A stretch of DNA of 64,000 bases from an uncultured Sphaerochaeta sp. (GTDB lineage: Bacteria > Spirochaetota > Spirochaetia > Sphaerochaetales > Sphaerochaetaceae). The DNA is taken from positions 3,063,715 through 3,127,714 of the forward strand of contig NZ_OY781873.1 in assembly GCF_963677075.1 (NCBI RefSeq), read 5' to 3'. Under the pieces are notes generated by a model. The model was not told where the DNA came from, made no database searches, and saw only the letters and a program-made list of their open reading frames with translations. This document shows positions 51,283-60,354 of this stretch, piece by piece. Every line of letters starts with the position of its first letter. Within the stretch, counting starts at the first letter, position 1. The translations under genes and the position numbers were made by a program.

Positions 51283-51708
51283 TTACTTGATCTTCACTTC
51301 AATGGTCTTGGGAAGTACTTCCTTCTTCTTTGGAAGGGTGATGGTCAAGACACCGTCGGCAAACTCGCCTTCAATATTTCCTTCATCAATATCCTCGGGA
51401 AGACTGAAGGAACGCTCAAACTTCTTGAAGTATCGCTCACGAACCAGGTTCTTCTGCTTTTCATCAGCACTCTTCAGGCTCTGCTTGTCACTGCTGATCT
51501 TCAGGACATGTTTCTCGATATTGACCCTGACCTCTTCCTGTTTATACCCAGCAAGCTCAGCCTCGATCACATATGCTTTCTCGGTTTCATAGATATCTAC
51601 TGGGGGAATTTTGCTTCGATTGGTGCCCCAGTCAGCCCAAAGGTCATTGAATAAGGAATCGAATTCCGAAACAGGGTTGCTGTTATTGTACGTTACATAA
51701 TATTTCAT
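51283..51708 (-). CDS. hsp20: Hsp20/alpha-crystallin small heat-shock protein
   Basis: ATP-independent holdase. Alpha-crystallin domain from about residue 40: YVIEAELAGYKQEEVRVNIE, then the conserved KFERSFSLPEDIDEGNIEGE and ADGVLTITLPKKK. 141 aa. Its upstream region has a perfect sigma-54 promoter, not a CIRCE element. Confidence 0.92.
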   Translation of the reverse strand: MKYYVTYNNSNPVSEFDSLFNDLWADWGTNRSKIPPVDIYETEKAYVIEAELAGYKQEEVRVNIEKHVLKISSDKQSLKSADEKQKNLVRERYFKKFERSFSLPEDIDEGNIEGEFADGVLTITLPKKKEVLPKTIEVKIK

Positions 51709-51759
51709 GTTGACACCTCCATGTGGTCATTGTGTTTCATTTTGTTACACAAAGTATAA

Positions 51760-51776
51760 TGCAATCAACGTGCCAA
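51760..51776 (-). promoter_or_regulatory. Sigma-54 promoter of hsp20
   Basis: TTGGCAC-GTTGA-TTGCA on the minus strand matches the -24/-12 consensus TTGGCACNNNNNTTGCW in every defined base. A start about 12 bases downstream (near 51749) gives a leader of about 40 bases. An upstream AT-rich region (51780-51860) could hold activator sites or bend. Confidence 0.75.
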
Positions 51777-51969
51777 CTTTTTAATTCATTCACATATTTT
51801 CATATAATAAATTTATAATTCCTTATATTGTATTTATTTATTAAATTTTTTTCAAATCTGCAATGTCTATCATAGATGCTCCCATAATCGACTACTTTTA
51901 CTTACATTGAGTCATATTGACACAAAAGGGTCGAAAAGGCCCTCTTGTTGTCACCATCTGACACAATCC

Positions 51970-54900
51970 TTAGGAAAAATAGCGCACAGCACCCCAAAAC
52001 AACCCAGCATCAGGAACTGAAGAAGTATTTGTGTAGAGCCGGCTTACAATCCTTTCGCTGTGAGCCATCCGTCCAAAGACCTTACCATCCTGGCTGCTTA
52101 TCCCTTCAATAGCCCACAAAGATCCATTGGGTGCAAGGGGCTTGCCTCTCTCATCGACATACTGCGTTGCAATCTGTCCATGTATCTCGAGTCTTTTCAG
52201 TGTCTCAATCGGTGCGAAGAAATTTCCTTCCCCATGGCTGATGGGGATCAGCTGGGTATCTCCTACCTGGTAGGCTCCCATCCACGGGGAGAGCACAGAA
52301 GAGACCCGGCAATGGACCAGCGAGGAGATATGGTGCCCTTGGATGTTCTCAATCAGTAATGGGTCACCCGTTTGGGGCTCTGTGACTGCTCCATGCGGCA
52401 ACAAGCCAACTTGAAGCAAGGCCTGGAACCCATTGCAGATACCCCCTACCAATCCATCGCGCTCATTCAGGAGTGCATGGATCTCTTTCTTGACCAGCTC
52501 ATTACGTAAGAAGGTAGCAATCAATTTGCCCGAACCATCAGGTTCATCACTGGCGGAAAAACCTCCACTGAGGAAGAGAATCTGGGACTCTGAGAGAAGC
52601 TGTGTGAATTGCTTGATACTTGAGGCAATTCGGTCAGGACTCATCGATTTGATCACAAAAATCTCCGGTTCCCCTCCACAATATCTCCAAGCACGTTCCA
52701 CATCATATTCACAGTTGGTTCCCTCGAAAACCGGAAGCAGAATCCTTGGCTTCTTCTTTGGATACCGGGAGTGTGATTCCAATCGATTGCTGTACTCCGG
52801 AGAGGGAATGTGTTGTTCATCCCTTTCTGGATTGACCGATCCGTAGACAGATGAGAGCGGAGAGATCAGCCACCGTTCCACCGTGGCAAGGTCCACTGAG
52901 AAACCAGGGAAGCAGAGTTGTTCAGCCTCGATGGTACGCCCGATGGGGACCCCTATGTGTCGACTCATTGGATCCAATTCCAGCAGAAAGGCACCATAGC
53001 GCTTTTTCTGCAGATCTTCCTTTGTGGTAAGCTCACAGCCGATTCGGTTTCCTAGTGCCATCTTTGCCACTGCTTCGGCTATACCCCCATAGCCAAGGGC
53101 ATAGGCACTGAGCGCTTTCACCTTGTTCACTTCTGCAAACAGTGCAGGCAGGTCCTCCTCCTTGTCACAAGAGAGCAATACCAGCGTTGAGCCAATCCGT
53201 TTGAACTCCTGGGAAACCAAGCTATGGGTGTTAGTCTTCGATACTGCAAAACTTACCAAGGTAGGAGGAACATCAATATCCTGAAACGTGCCGCTCATGG
53301 AATCCTTGCCCCCAATGGCAGCCACGGAGAACAACTTCTGTGCCTTGTAGGCACCAAGAAGTGCAGCCAGTGGAATACCCCAGCGCCCAGGGTCGGTACC
53401 AACCCTACCAAAATATTCCTGAAAGGAGAGGTATGTCTCTTCGAGGTCACCTCCACAAGCCACCACTTTTGCAAGAGAATGCACCACAGAGGCAAATGCC
53501 CCTTGATAGGGATTCTCACTCATCATGTAGGGATCATATCCCCAGGAAGCCAATGTTGCAGTCTTGGACTCCCCTCCTCTGAGGGGAATTGTGGATGCAA
53601 CACACTGCTCTGGTGTCCTCTGGTACTTCCCACCAAAGGGATAGTGCAGAGTATTGGACCCGATGGTACTGTCAAATCGTTGAGCCAAGGGTTGCTTGCT
53701 TGCCACATTCAAATCTTCCAAGAGTCTCCTGAATGCTGATTTATCAAATGGCGGAGCAGGGGTTTCCTCTTTTTTGGTTATGAGGGGAATCGAAACGGTT
53801 GAGTGCTTTGCTGCCCCATTACTGTCCAGCAGTCTTCGGTCCAAATCAACAAGCTTCCTTCCCTGGTAGAGCATGATCAAATGAGGAGACTCTGTCACGG
53901 TTGCCACCACGGTTGCCTCAAGGTTTTCCCCTTCAGCCAGGCGGATGAACGCTTCAGCATCGCTCTCTTCCACCACCATCGCCATACGTTCCTGACTCTC
54001 ACTGATGGCTCGTTCGGTCCCATCCAAACCTGCATATTTAACCGGGATCTTGTCCAGGTCAATGATAAGCCCGTCAGCAAGCTCACCGATCGCAACACTC
54101 ACCCCACCAGCACCAAAGTCATTACATCGCTTGATCATACCGATGGCCTCTGGATTACGCATCAACCTCTGCAGCTTACGCTCCTCTGGCGCATTCCCTT
54201 TCTGTACTTCAGCCCCGCATGATTCGAGGGATTGTGAATCGTGTTCTTTTGAGGAACCTGTGGCTCCTCCACACCCATCTCTTCCCGTACGTCCTCCCAC
54301 CAACATTACCACATCACCAGGAGCAGGTCGCTCTCGCCTGACATAGCGTTGGGGTACACAACCAAGGACAAAGCCAAGCTCCATATGTTTGGCCATGAAA
54401 TTTGGATGATATACTTCATCAACCAGGCTGGTTGCCAAGCCTATCTGATTACCGTAGGAGCTGTATCCCTGGCTGGAGCGCAGGGCAATCGTCCGCTGGG
54501 GGAGTTTTCCTTCCATGGTCTGGGAGAGCGGGATACGCGGATCTGCACTACCGGAGATTCTCATAGCCTGGTAGACATAGGCCCTCCCCGAAAGGGGGTC
54601 CCTAATTGCCCCGCCTATACAGGTAGCCGCTCCACCAAAGGGTTCAATCTCGGTTGGATGATTGTGTGTCTCATTCTTGAACTGCAGCAGGTATGGCTCC
54701 AAACCATCGGGGGTATCCACCGTAATCCTCACCGAACATGCATTGATCTCCTCAGAGAGGTCCAGGTTTTCCAACTTCCCTTTCGCCTTGAGTACCTTCG
54801 CAGCTATGGTTGCCAGATCCATCAGGCTTACTGGGTTATCTCTGCCCAGTTGCCTCCTATCATCCAGGTAGGACGCATAGGTCGCTGCAATCTCTGGCTC

Positions 54901-55605
54901 TTCAATGGTTACCTTATCCAAATGGGTCAAGAATGTGGTATGCCGACAATGGTCCGACCAATAGGTGTCGATGACCCTCAGCTCCGTATAGGTGGGGTCC
55001 CTCCCTATTTCACGGAAGTGGTTCTGTACCACGGCAAGGTCCGCTGCATCCATTGCCAATTGGTAGGCTGATTTCGTCTTCTCATGATCTGTGGAAAAAC
55101 GAAAATCATTGAGCACAGGAGGAAAAGCGGGGGGCTCAATTTCAGCTGTCAACTGCTCAGGAAGGAGGAACGATACCTCCCTTGCCTCAACAGGATTGAT
55201 GAGATAGGTTCTAATCTTATCTTTCTCTTCTTCCGTAAACGTTCCATCAAAACCATAGATGGTGGCGCATCTGATAGTTGCTTCTCTCTCATTCTCCAGG
55301 AGTAATCGCAAGGAAAGCTGTACAGCTGCTGCTCTCTGGTCAAATTGTCCTTCATGCATCTGCATTGCAAGATGCCAATCGGAGGGAGGCACTTCCTGGA
55401 GTATCTCATCCCTTCCGGGCAACATCAAAATACGGTTGCAGAGTGACCTGAAGTCCTCTTCCTCGAGATGCTCAACATCATAGCGATAGTATATACGAAG
55501 CCCTCTCAGGTCTCCTATGCCGAGGAACTGACGGAGTTCGGTTGCCAGTGCCTGCTCCCTTGATCGAAACTTACTCCCCCGGGTTATGTATACACGACGA
55601 ACCAT
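51970..55605 (-). CDS. purL: Phosphoribosylformylglycinamidine synthase, single-chain form
   Basis: Fourth step of purine synthesis: FGAR plus glutamine and ATP to FGAM. 1211 aa single chain with N-terminal, two AIRS-like halves and a C-terminal class I glutamine amidotransferase domain (VGGICNGFQALLQVGLL with the nucleophile Cys). I start at ATG 55605 (MVRRVYITRGSKF, AGGAGGA upstream) rather than an upstream in-frame ATG 55752. It overlaps purD's end by 35 bases. The last gene of the operon. Confidence 0.93.
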   Translation of the reverse strand: MVRRVYITRGSKFRSREQALATELRQFLGIGDLRGLRIYYRYDVEHLEEEDFRSLCNRILMLPGRDEILQEVPPSDWHLAMQMHEGQFDQRAAAVQLSLRLLLENEREATIRCATIYGFDGTFTEEEKDKIRTYLINPVEAREVSFLLPEQLTAEIEPPAFPPVLNDFRFSTDHEKTKSAYQLAMDAADLAVVQNHFREIGRDPTYTELRVIDTYWSDHCRHTTFLTHLDKVTIEEPEIAATYASYLDDRRQLGRDNPVSLMDLATIAAKVLKAKGKLENLDLSEEINACSVRITVDTPDGLEPYLLQFKNETHNHPTEIEPFGGAATCIGGAIRDPLSGRAYVYQAMRISGSADPRIPLSQTMEGKLPQRTIALRSSQGYSSYGNQIGLATSLVDEVYHPNFMAKHMELGFVLGCVPQRYVRRERPAPGDVVMLVGGRTGRDGCGGATGSSKEHDSQSLESCGAEVQKGNAPEERKLQRLMRNPEAIGMIKRCNDFGAGGVSVAIGELADGLIIDLDKIPVKYAGLDGTERAISESQERMAMVVEESDAEAFIRLAEGENLEATVVATVTESPHLIMLYQGRKLVDLDRRLLDSNGAAKHSTVSIPLITKKEETPAPPFDKSAFRRLLEDLNVASKQPLAQRFDSTIGSNTLHYPFGGKYQRTPEQCVASTIPLRGGESKTATLASWGYDPYMMSENPYQGAFASVVHSLAKVVACGGDLEETYLSFQEYFGRVGTDPGRWGIPLAALLGAYKAQKLFSVAAIGGKDSMSGTFQDIDVPPTLVSFAVSKTNTHSLVSQEFKRIGSTLVLLSCDKEEDLPALFAEVNKVKALSAYALGYGGIAEAVAKMALGNRIGCELTTKEDLQKKRYGAFLLELDPMSRHIGVPIGRTIEAEQLCFPGFSVDLATVERWLISPLSSVYGSVNPERDEQHIPSPEYSNRLESHSRYPKKKPRILLPVFEGTNCEYDVERAWRYCGGEPEIFVIKSMSPDRIASSIKQFTQLLSESQILFLSGGFSASDEPDGSGKLIATFLRNELVKKEIHALLNERDGLVGGICNGFQALLQVGLLPHGAVTEPQTGDPLLIENIQGHHISSLVHCRVSSVLSPWMGAYQVGDTQLIPISHGEGNFFAPIETLKRLEIHGQIATQYVDERGKPLAPNGSLWAIEGISSQDGKVFGRMAHSERIVSRLYTNTSSVPDAGLFWGAVRYFS

Positions 55606-56875
55606 GCTCTTCCTCCTGCAACGCTCTCTTGCCAATATCCCTTCGATACTGCTTTCCCTCATAGGTAACAGCATCCACTGCCTTATACGCCACACGTATC
55701 GCTTTATCCAATGTTTCACCGGTCCCCACCACATGGAGGACCCTTCCCCCATCAGTCACCAAATCCCCCTGTTCATCATAAGTAGTTCCACCATGATAAA
55801 GCCTAGTATTCTGGGGAAGGTTGCTGATGGTGATAGCTTTTCCCTTCTCATAGCTGACTGGGTAGCCACCACTGGCAAGTGTCACAGAACATGCAGATTC
55901 CTTTCTGCTCACCACCGGGATACGATTGAGGGTACCATTCCTGCAAGCCAACAGAATTTCCAATGCATCACCTTCCAAAAGGGTGAGTGCAACCTCGGCC
56001 TCAGGGTCCCCAAAGCGACAATTGTATTCAATGACCACCGGGCCCCCAGAGGTGAGCATGAGACCAAAAAAGAGACAGCCCACAAACGGACTGCCTTCTC
56101 TCTTTAGTGCGGCAATGGTAGGAAGCACGATGCTTTCCATACACTCACCTGCCACCTGCTCACTATAGAAAGGATTTGGGGCTATAACTCCCATACCTCC
56201 GGTATTAGGTCCCTGGTCCCCATCGAAGGCACGCTTATGATCCATGCAACTGACCAGAGGCTTCACATGCGTTCCATCACTCAGGACAAGGAGGGACACC
56301 TCAGGACCACTGACAAACTCTTCGATCACCACTGTCTGACCACTGGAGGCAAAGATTTTCTGTACCATCATTGCCTGCAGAGCCTCTTCAGCCTCCTCAA
56401 GCGTCTCTGCGATGACTACCCCTTTACCGAGGGCAAGCCCATCAGCCTTGACCACCACAGGAAAAGAGCTTCTTGATAGGTGCTCACGTGCGGTGACAAT
56501 ATCGGTAAATACCTGATAAGAAGGAGTGGGAATATGATTCCGTACCATAAAGGCCTTGGCATAGGATTTACTCCCCTCAAGCTGGCTTGCCACCTTGGTT
56601 GGACCAAAACAGGGAATCCCCTGTGCCTCCAACACATCTGCAAGCCCGCCGACCAGTGCTTCATCGGGTCCTATTACTGCAAACTCAATTGCATGCTGCA
56701 CTGCAAATTCAGCAATCCCATTGTGGTCACCAAGCGGGATGGAGACCATGGTTGCAAGGGATGCAATTCCTGCATTATGTCCGATACAGAACAGCTCAGT
56801 TGCCTTCTTACTGTTTGCAATTACTGCTGCCAAGGCGTGTTCACGGCCGCCTGAACCGATGATGAGGATACGCAT
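55571..56875 (-). CDS. purD: Phosphoribosylamine-glycine ligase
   Basis: Makes GAR from phosphoribosylamine and glycine (step 2). ATP-grasp enzyme: MRILIIGSGGREHALAAVIA, then the ATP-grasp regions FPVVVKADGLALGKGVVIAE and VIEYNCRFGDPEAEVALTLL. 434 aa. Gap of 3 bases to purH; overlap with purL. Confidence 0.95.
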   Translation of the reverse strand: MRILIIGSGGREHALAAVIANSKKATELFCIGHNAGIASLATMVSIPLGDHNGIAEFAVQHAIEFAVIGPDEALVGGLADVLEAQGIPCFGPTKVASQLEGSKSYAKAFMVRNHIPTPSYQVFTDIVTAREHLSRSSFPVVVKADGLALGKGVVIAETLEEAEEALQAMMVQKIFASSGQTVVIEEFVSGPEVSLLVLSDGTHVKPLVSCMDHKRAFDGDQGPNTGGMGVIAPNPFYSEQVAGECMESIVLPTIAALKREGSPFVGCLFFGLMLTSGGPVVIEYNCRFGDPEAEVALTLLEGDALEILLACRNGTLNRIPVVSRKESACSVTLASGGYPVSYEKGKAITISNLPQNTRLYHGGTTYDEQGDLVTDGGRVLHVVGTGETLDKAIRVAYKAVDAVTYEGKQYRRDIGKRALQEEEHGSSCIHNPGE

Positions 56876-56878
56876 CGT

Positions 56879-58036
56879 CTAGTGATGGAAGAGACGGATC
56901 GCATTGCAAACCATCAGGATGCCATGTTCATCACATGCCTTGATCACTGCATCGTCACGCAAGGAACCTCCACTCTGCACTATATAGGAAACACCACTCT
57001 GGGCTGCACGGTCGATATTGTCCCTGAAGGGGAAGAATGCATCACTGGCAAGGCTTACTCCGGTAATTGAGGCTAGGATATCCCGCTTTTCCTGATCTGT
57101 GAGCGGTGGCACATCTTCACTGAAATAGAGCCCAGGGTCCTTGATCTCTGATCGCAGATACGCTTCCACTGCATTATCCTTCTCATTCCTGCTCAAGGAG
57201 GGAAGGAAGGGAAGGTCAAGAACCTGCCTGGACTGACGCAGGTGCCAGGCATCGGCCTTTTCACCTGCAAGACGGGTGCAATGGATTCTGGATTGCTGTC
57301 CTGCCCCCACCCCGATGGTCTGCCCACGCTTCGCGAAACATACAGAATTCGATTGCGTATACTTCAGTGCATTGAGTGCAACGAGCAAGTCAAGACGGGC
57401 CTCCTCAGTCAAATCCTTGTTCTGTGTGACGATCGGCTGAAGGACAGATGCATCCAGTACTGCAGTATTACGCTCTTGGGTAAAGGTAATTCCATAGACA
57501 CTTCTCGTCTCCAGCATAGGTGGTTCATAGCTGGGATCAATCTGCAGTACGACATACTTGCCGCCTTTCTTCTTCTGCAACAAGGCAAGCGCCTCAGGTT
57601 CGTAGGAGGGTGCGATAACCCCGTCAGATACTTCCCGCTTGATGATTCGCGCTGTTTGCAGATCACAACGTTCACTGAGACTGATGAAATCCCCGAAGGA
57701 AGACATACGGTCCGCCCCTCGGGCTCGTACATAGGCAGTGGCAAGCGGAGAAAGTTCCTCATGCTCCCCAATGAAGTACATCCTGCGCTCTGTCTCATTC
57801 AATGCAAGCGAAACCGCAGCTCCTGCCGGGCTGACATGCTTGAACGAGGCGGCTGCACTGAGTCCGGTAGCCTCTGCGAGTTGGCTGACCAGTTGCCATC
57901 CGTTCAGCGCATCCAGCAAATTGATATATCCAGGGCTTCCGCACAACACCTGCAGGGGAAGATCCCCCACTTCCATGCTTATACGTGCATGTCCTTGGTT
58001 GGGATTGCATCCATACTTCAAATCCAAATGATCCAC
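56879..58036 (-). CDS. purH: AICAR transformylase (PurH without IMP cyclohydrolase domain)
   Basis: Penultimate step: AICAR to FAICAR with 10-formyl-THF. Bacterial PurH is usually a fusion of an N-terminal IMP cyclohydrolase (MGS-like, about 200 aa) and a C-terminal AICAR transformylase; this 385-aa protein starts directly with DLKYGCNPNQGHA and has only the transformylase part, with KHVSPAGAAVS, KYTQSNSVC and GAGQQSR motifs. The missing cyclohydrolase is apparently supplied by the PurO-like half of the preceding gene. Gap of 3 bases to purD. Confidence 0.9.
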   Translation of the reverse strand: MDHLDLKYGCNPNQGHARISMEVGDLPLQVLCGSPGYINLLDALNGWQLVSQLAEATGLSAAASFKHVSPAGAAVSLALNETERRMYFIGEHEELSPLATAYVRARGADRMSSFGDFISLSERCDLQTARIIKREVSDGVIAPSYEPEALALLQKKKGGKYVVLQIDPSYEPPMLETRSVYGITFTQERNTAVLDASVLQPIVTQNKDLTEEARLDLLVALNALKYTQSNSVCFAKRGQTIGVGAGQQSRIHCTRLAGEKADAWHLRQSRQVLDLPFLPSLSRNEKDNAVEAYLRSEIKDPGLYFSEDVPPLTDQEKRDILASITGVSLASDAFFPFRDNIDRAAQSGVSYIVQSGGSLRDDAVIKACDEHGILMVCNAIRLFHH

Positions 58037-58039
58037 CTA

Positions 58040-59329
58040 CTACCTCCCACTCTCTGCATTGATCAAAAACAACTCAAAGGAACCGACCGAAAGATCGGTC
58101 TCCCGGACACAGAGTGCCACCCGGTACGATTCATCGAGACTCTTCCATATCTGGTTGGCTATCTCACCTCCCGATCCCTTCAAGGACACTTGTATCGGTT
58201 TGCCGGTAAAGGGGGGAAGAGGATTACCATCCCCTTCATAGGTATGGATGAGATGACCCTCCCCTCTCCTTGGATGCGGGTAGGGAAAGAGGGCTCTCTC
58301 ACACGCTTCCTTCTTCCTTCTCAGAATCGAGAGGGAGTACGCTCCGCCATCAGAGAAATCAATCAATCCACTGATACGGCTGGTATAGTTCGGGGCATCG
58401 GGTTCATAGGTACGGCCCTCAAGTGCTTCTGCCATTCCCTTGCCTTCAGCAAGCGAGGAGAGGATGGTATCGCTCTGGTCGCCATTGGAGACCACAAGCT
58501 TGGTTTCATACGTATCCATAGCACGGTAGATGATCAGGGAAGGGTCCTCAACCAAGCGCTCATCAATTGCCTCAGTCCTGACAGTCCCGGCATCTGCAAC
58601 CAATCGACGGTTTTTGCTGTGCTCGCTTCGTGCGGTTATGAAGTAGGCGACAATACTCTTTCCTTCTTCGTTCAATCCACACACAATACCCCTTCCAGGA
58701 TATCGTTGTGCCTGCAGTGCTTTGTTCAAATCCATTCCATACTCCAATAATTGACAATAGTGCTCCACGGTTTCAGGAAGCAATTTCCACTCGACTGTTT
58801 CCAGAATCCGCTTTGCCAGACTCTCCGGCGTATCGCCATCAAGCACCTCGAGCGAGCGCTGTGCGAGGATCGGACCGGCATCCGCTTCCTCACTGACGAT
58901 GTGCACGGTTGCCCCGCTGAGTTTAACCCCACGTTCCAAGGCAGCCTCATGCACCCGCCTGCCATAATACCCTTTTCCACAGAAGCTGGGTATCAGGGAG
59001 GGGTGGATATTGAGAATCCTCTCAGGGTACTGCCTCACAACATTGCCACTGAGAATGGTCAAAAAACCAGCCAATACCACCAAATCTATACGGTAGGTTC
59101 CAAGCAAAGCCAAGAGTTCTGTTTCAAACCGTGCCCTCTTGAGTTGTTTTTTGTCAAGGGCAACAGCAGGAATTCCCTTCAGCTTTGCACGATCCAGGGC
59201 TTGTGCATCACTTCTGTCGCTGACTACCAGGACAACCGAACCATGATTGAGCAGGAGAGCATCAGCAGCATCAAGCATAGCTTGAAGGTTGGTCCCGCTT
59301 CCGCTTGCCAATACAGCGATACGGATCAT
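58040..59329 (-). CDS. purN: Fusion of GAR transformylase (PurN) and archaeal-type IMP cyclohydrolase (PurO)
   Basis: Residues 1 to about 185 are PurN: IRIAVLASGSGTNLQAML, then NIHPSLIPSF, HIVSEEADAG. After a short linker, about 200-429 resemble PurO (IMP_cyclohyd family): RYPGRGIVCGLNEEGKSIVA, an ARSEHSKNRR motif and VVSNGDQSDTI, closely matching archaeal PurO. The fusion supplies both the third and last steps of purine synthesis. Start at ATG 59329 overlapping purM's TGA (ATGA); a frame to 59374 lies within purM. 429 aa. Confidence 0.85.
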   Translation of the reverse strand: MIRIAVLASGSGTNLQAMLDAADALLLNHGSVVLVVSDRSDAQALDRAKLKGIPAVALDKKQLKRARFETELLALLGTYRIDLVVLAGFLTILSGNVVRQYPERILNIHPSLIPSFCGKGYYGRRVHEAALERGVKLSGATVHIVSEEADAGPILAQRSLEVLDGDTPESLAKRILETVEWKLLPETVEHYCQLLEYGMDLNKALQAQRYPGRGIVCGLNEEGKSIVAYFITARSEHSKNRRLVADAGTVRTEAIDERLVEDPSLIIYRAMDTYETKLVVSNGDQSDTILSSLAEGKGMAEALEGRTYEPDAPNYTSRISGLIDFSDGGAYSLSILRRKKEACERALFPYPHPRRGEGHLIHTYEGDGNPLPPFTGKPIQVSLKGSGGEIANQIWKSLDESYRVALCVRETDLSVGSFELFLINAESGR

Positions 59330-60345
59330 GTGATCACCACCCCTTCTGATTCTGTCACTTCCCCAAGGACCCAAGCATCAGGAATAAGGGAGAGAGCAAG
59401 CTCAGCATCCTCTCCCTTGATGGCAATTACCATTCCTACTCCCATGTTGAATGTTGCATACATGTCCTCGTCAGGAATTGATCCTGTTTGTTGGATGAGA
59501 CCAAAGATTGGTTTCTGCTTGATCGAATCCCTATTGATAACAGCTCCAAGACCAGGGGGAAGCATCCTGGGGATATTCTCATAGAATCCCCCTCCGGTAA
59601 TGTGGCTTGCCCCCTTTATGGAAATCTTTTCGGCAAGCTCCAACACCTGGGAAACATAGATTCTTGTTGGTGTAAGCAACTCTTCGCCCAGGGTACAGCC
59701 AAGTTCCTCATACCAATGAAAAAGCAAGGAAGGGTCACTATCCAGATCAAAGACCTGCCGGATGAGGGAGAATCCATTTGAGTGCACCCCGCTTGAAGGG
59801 AGAGCCAGGAGGCAGTCTCCACGCTTCATGGTGGATGGGTCGAAAATTCTTTCCTTTTCAGCCACAGCTACACAGAATCCTGCAAGGTCATACTCTCCCC
59901 TCTGGTAGAAACCCGGCATCTCTGCCGTCTCGCCCCCGATAAGGGCACATCCTGCCTGCAGGCACCCCTTGGAAATCCCTTTGACAATCTGTTCCACTTT
60001 CAGTGGGGCAAGCAGACCCAAGGCAATGTAATCGAGGAACAGACGTGGCTTTGCACCGCAGCAGATGACATCGTTGACGCACATGGCGACACAGTCGATG
60101 CCTACTGAATCATGACGATCAAGGGCAAATGCTATCTTCAGCTTGGTACCTACCCCATCAGTACCACATACCAGAACGGGGTGGGGGGTGTCTTCCAGAT
60201 CGAGTTCAAAGAGACCGGAGAAACCTCCGAGATCGGAGCGGACCCCGTCAATCATGGTGGAGGCCACATGCTTCTTCATCAACTCAACGGCTTTATAGCC
60301 CCGCCTCACATCAACCCCAGCATCTGCATATCTTTGTGCTTGCAT
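59326..60345 (-). CDS. purM: AIR synthetase (phosphoribosylformylglycinamidine cyclo-ligase)
   Basis: Converts FGAM to AIR. PurM-family motifs: YADAGVDVRRGYKAVELMK, GFSGLFELD, VCGTDGVGTKLKIAFALD, ALIGGETAEMPGFY and GGGFYENIPRMLP. 339 aa. Stop overlaps purN start. Confidence 0.95.
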   Translation of the reverse strand: MQAQRYADAGVDVRRGYKAVELMKKHVASTMIDGVRSDLGGFSGLFELDLEDTPHPVLVCGTDGVGTKLKIAFALDRHDSVGIDCVAMCVNDVICCGAKPRLFLDYIALGLLAPLKVEQIVKGISKGCLQAGCALIGGETAEMPGFYQRGEYDLAGFCVAVAEKERIFDPSTMKRGDCLLALPSSGVHSNGFSLIRQVFDLDSDPSLLFHWYEELGCTLGEELLTPTRIYVSQVLELAEKISIKGASHITGGGFYENIPRMLPPGLGAVINRDSIKQKPIFGLIQQTGSIPDEDMYATFNMGVGMVIAIKGEDAELALSLIPDAWVLGEVTESEGVVIT

Positions 60346-60354
60346 AACCAGCTC

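Noticed and set aside
55606..55752. Upstream start for purL
   Set aside because: The extra 49 residues overlap purD and lack family similarity; ATG 55605 has AGGAGGA and begins with the conserved region.
57242..58750. Long plus-strand open frame of 502 codons
   Set aside because: It lies antisense to purH and purN, whose motifs are clear on the minus strand; its composition is that of a shadow frame.
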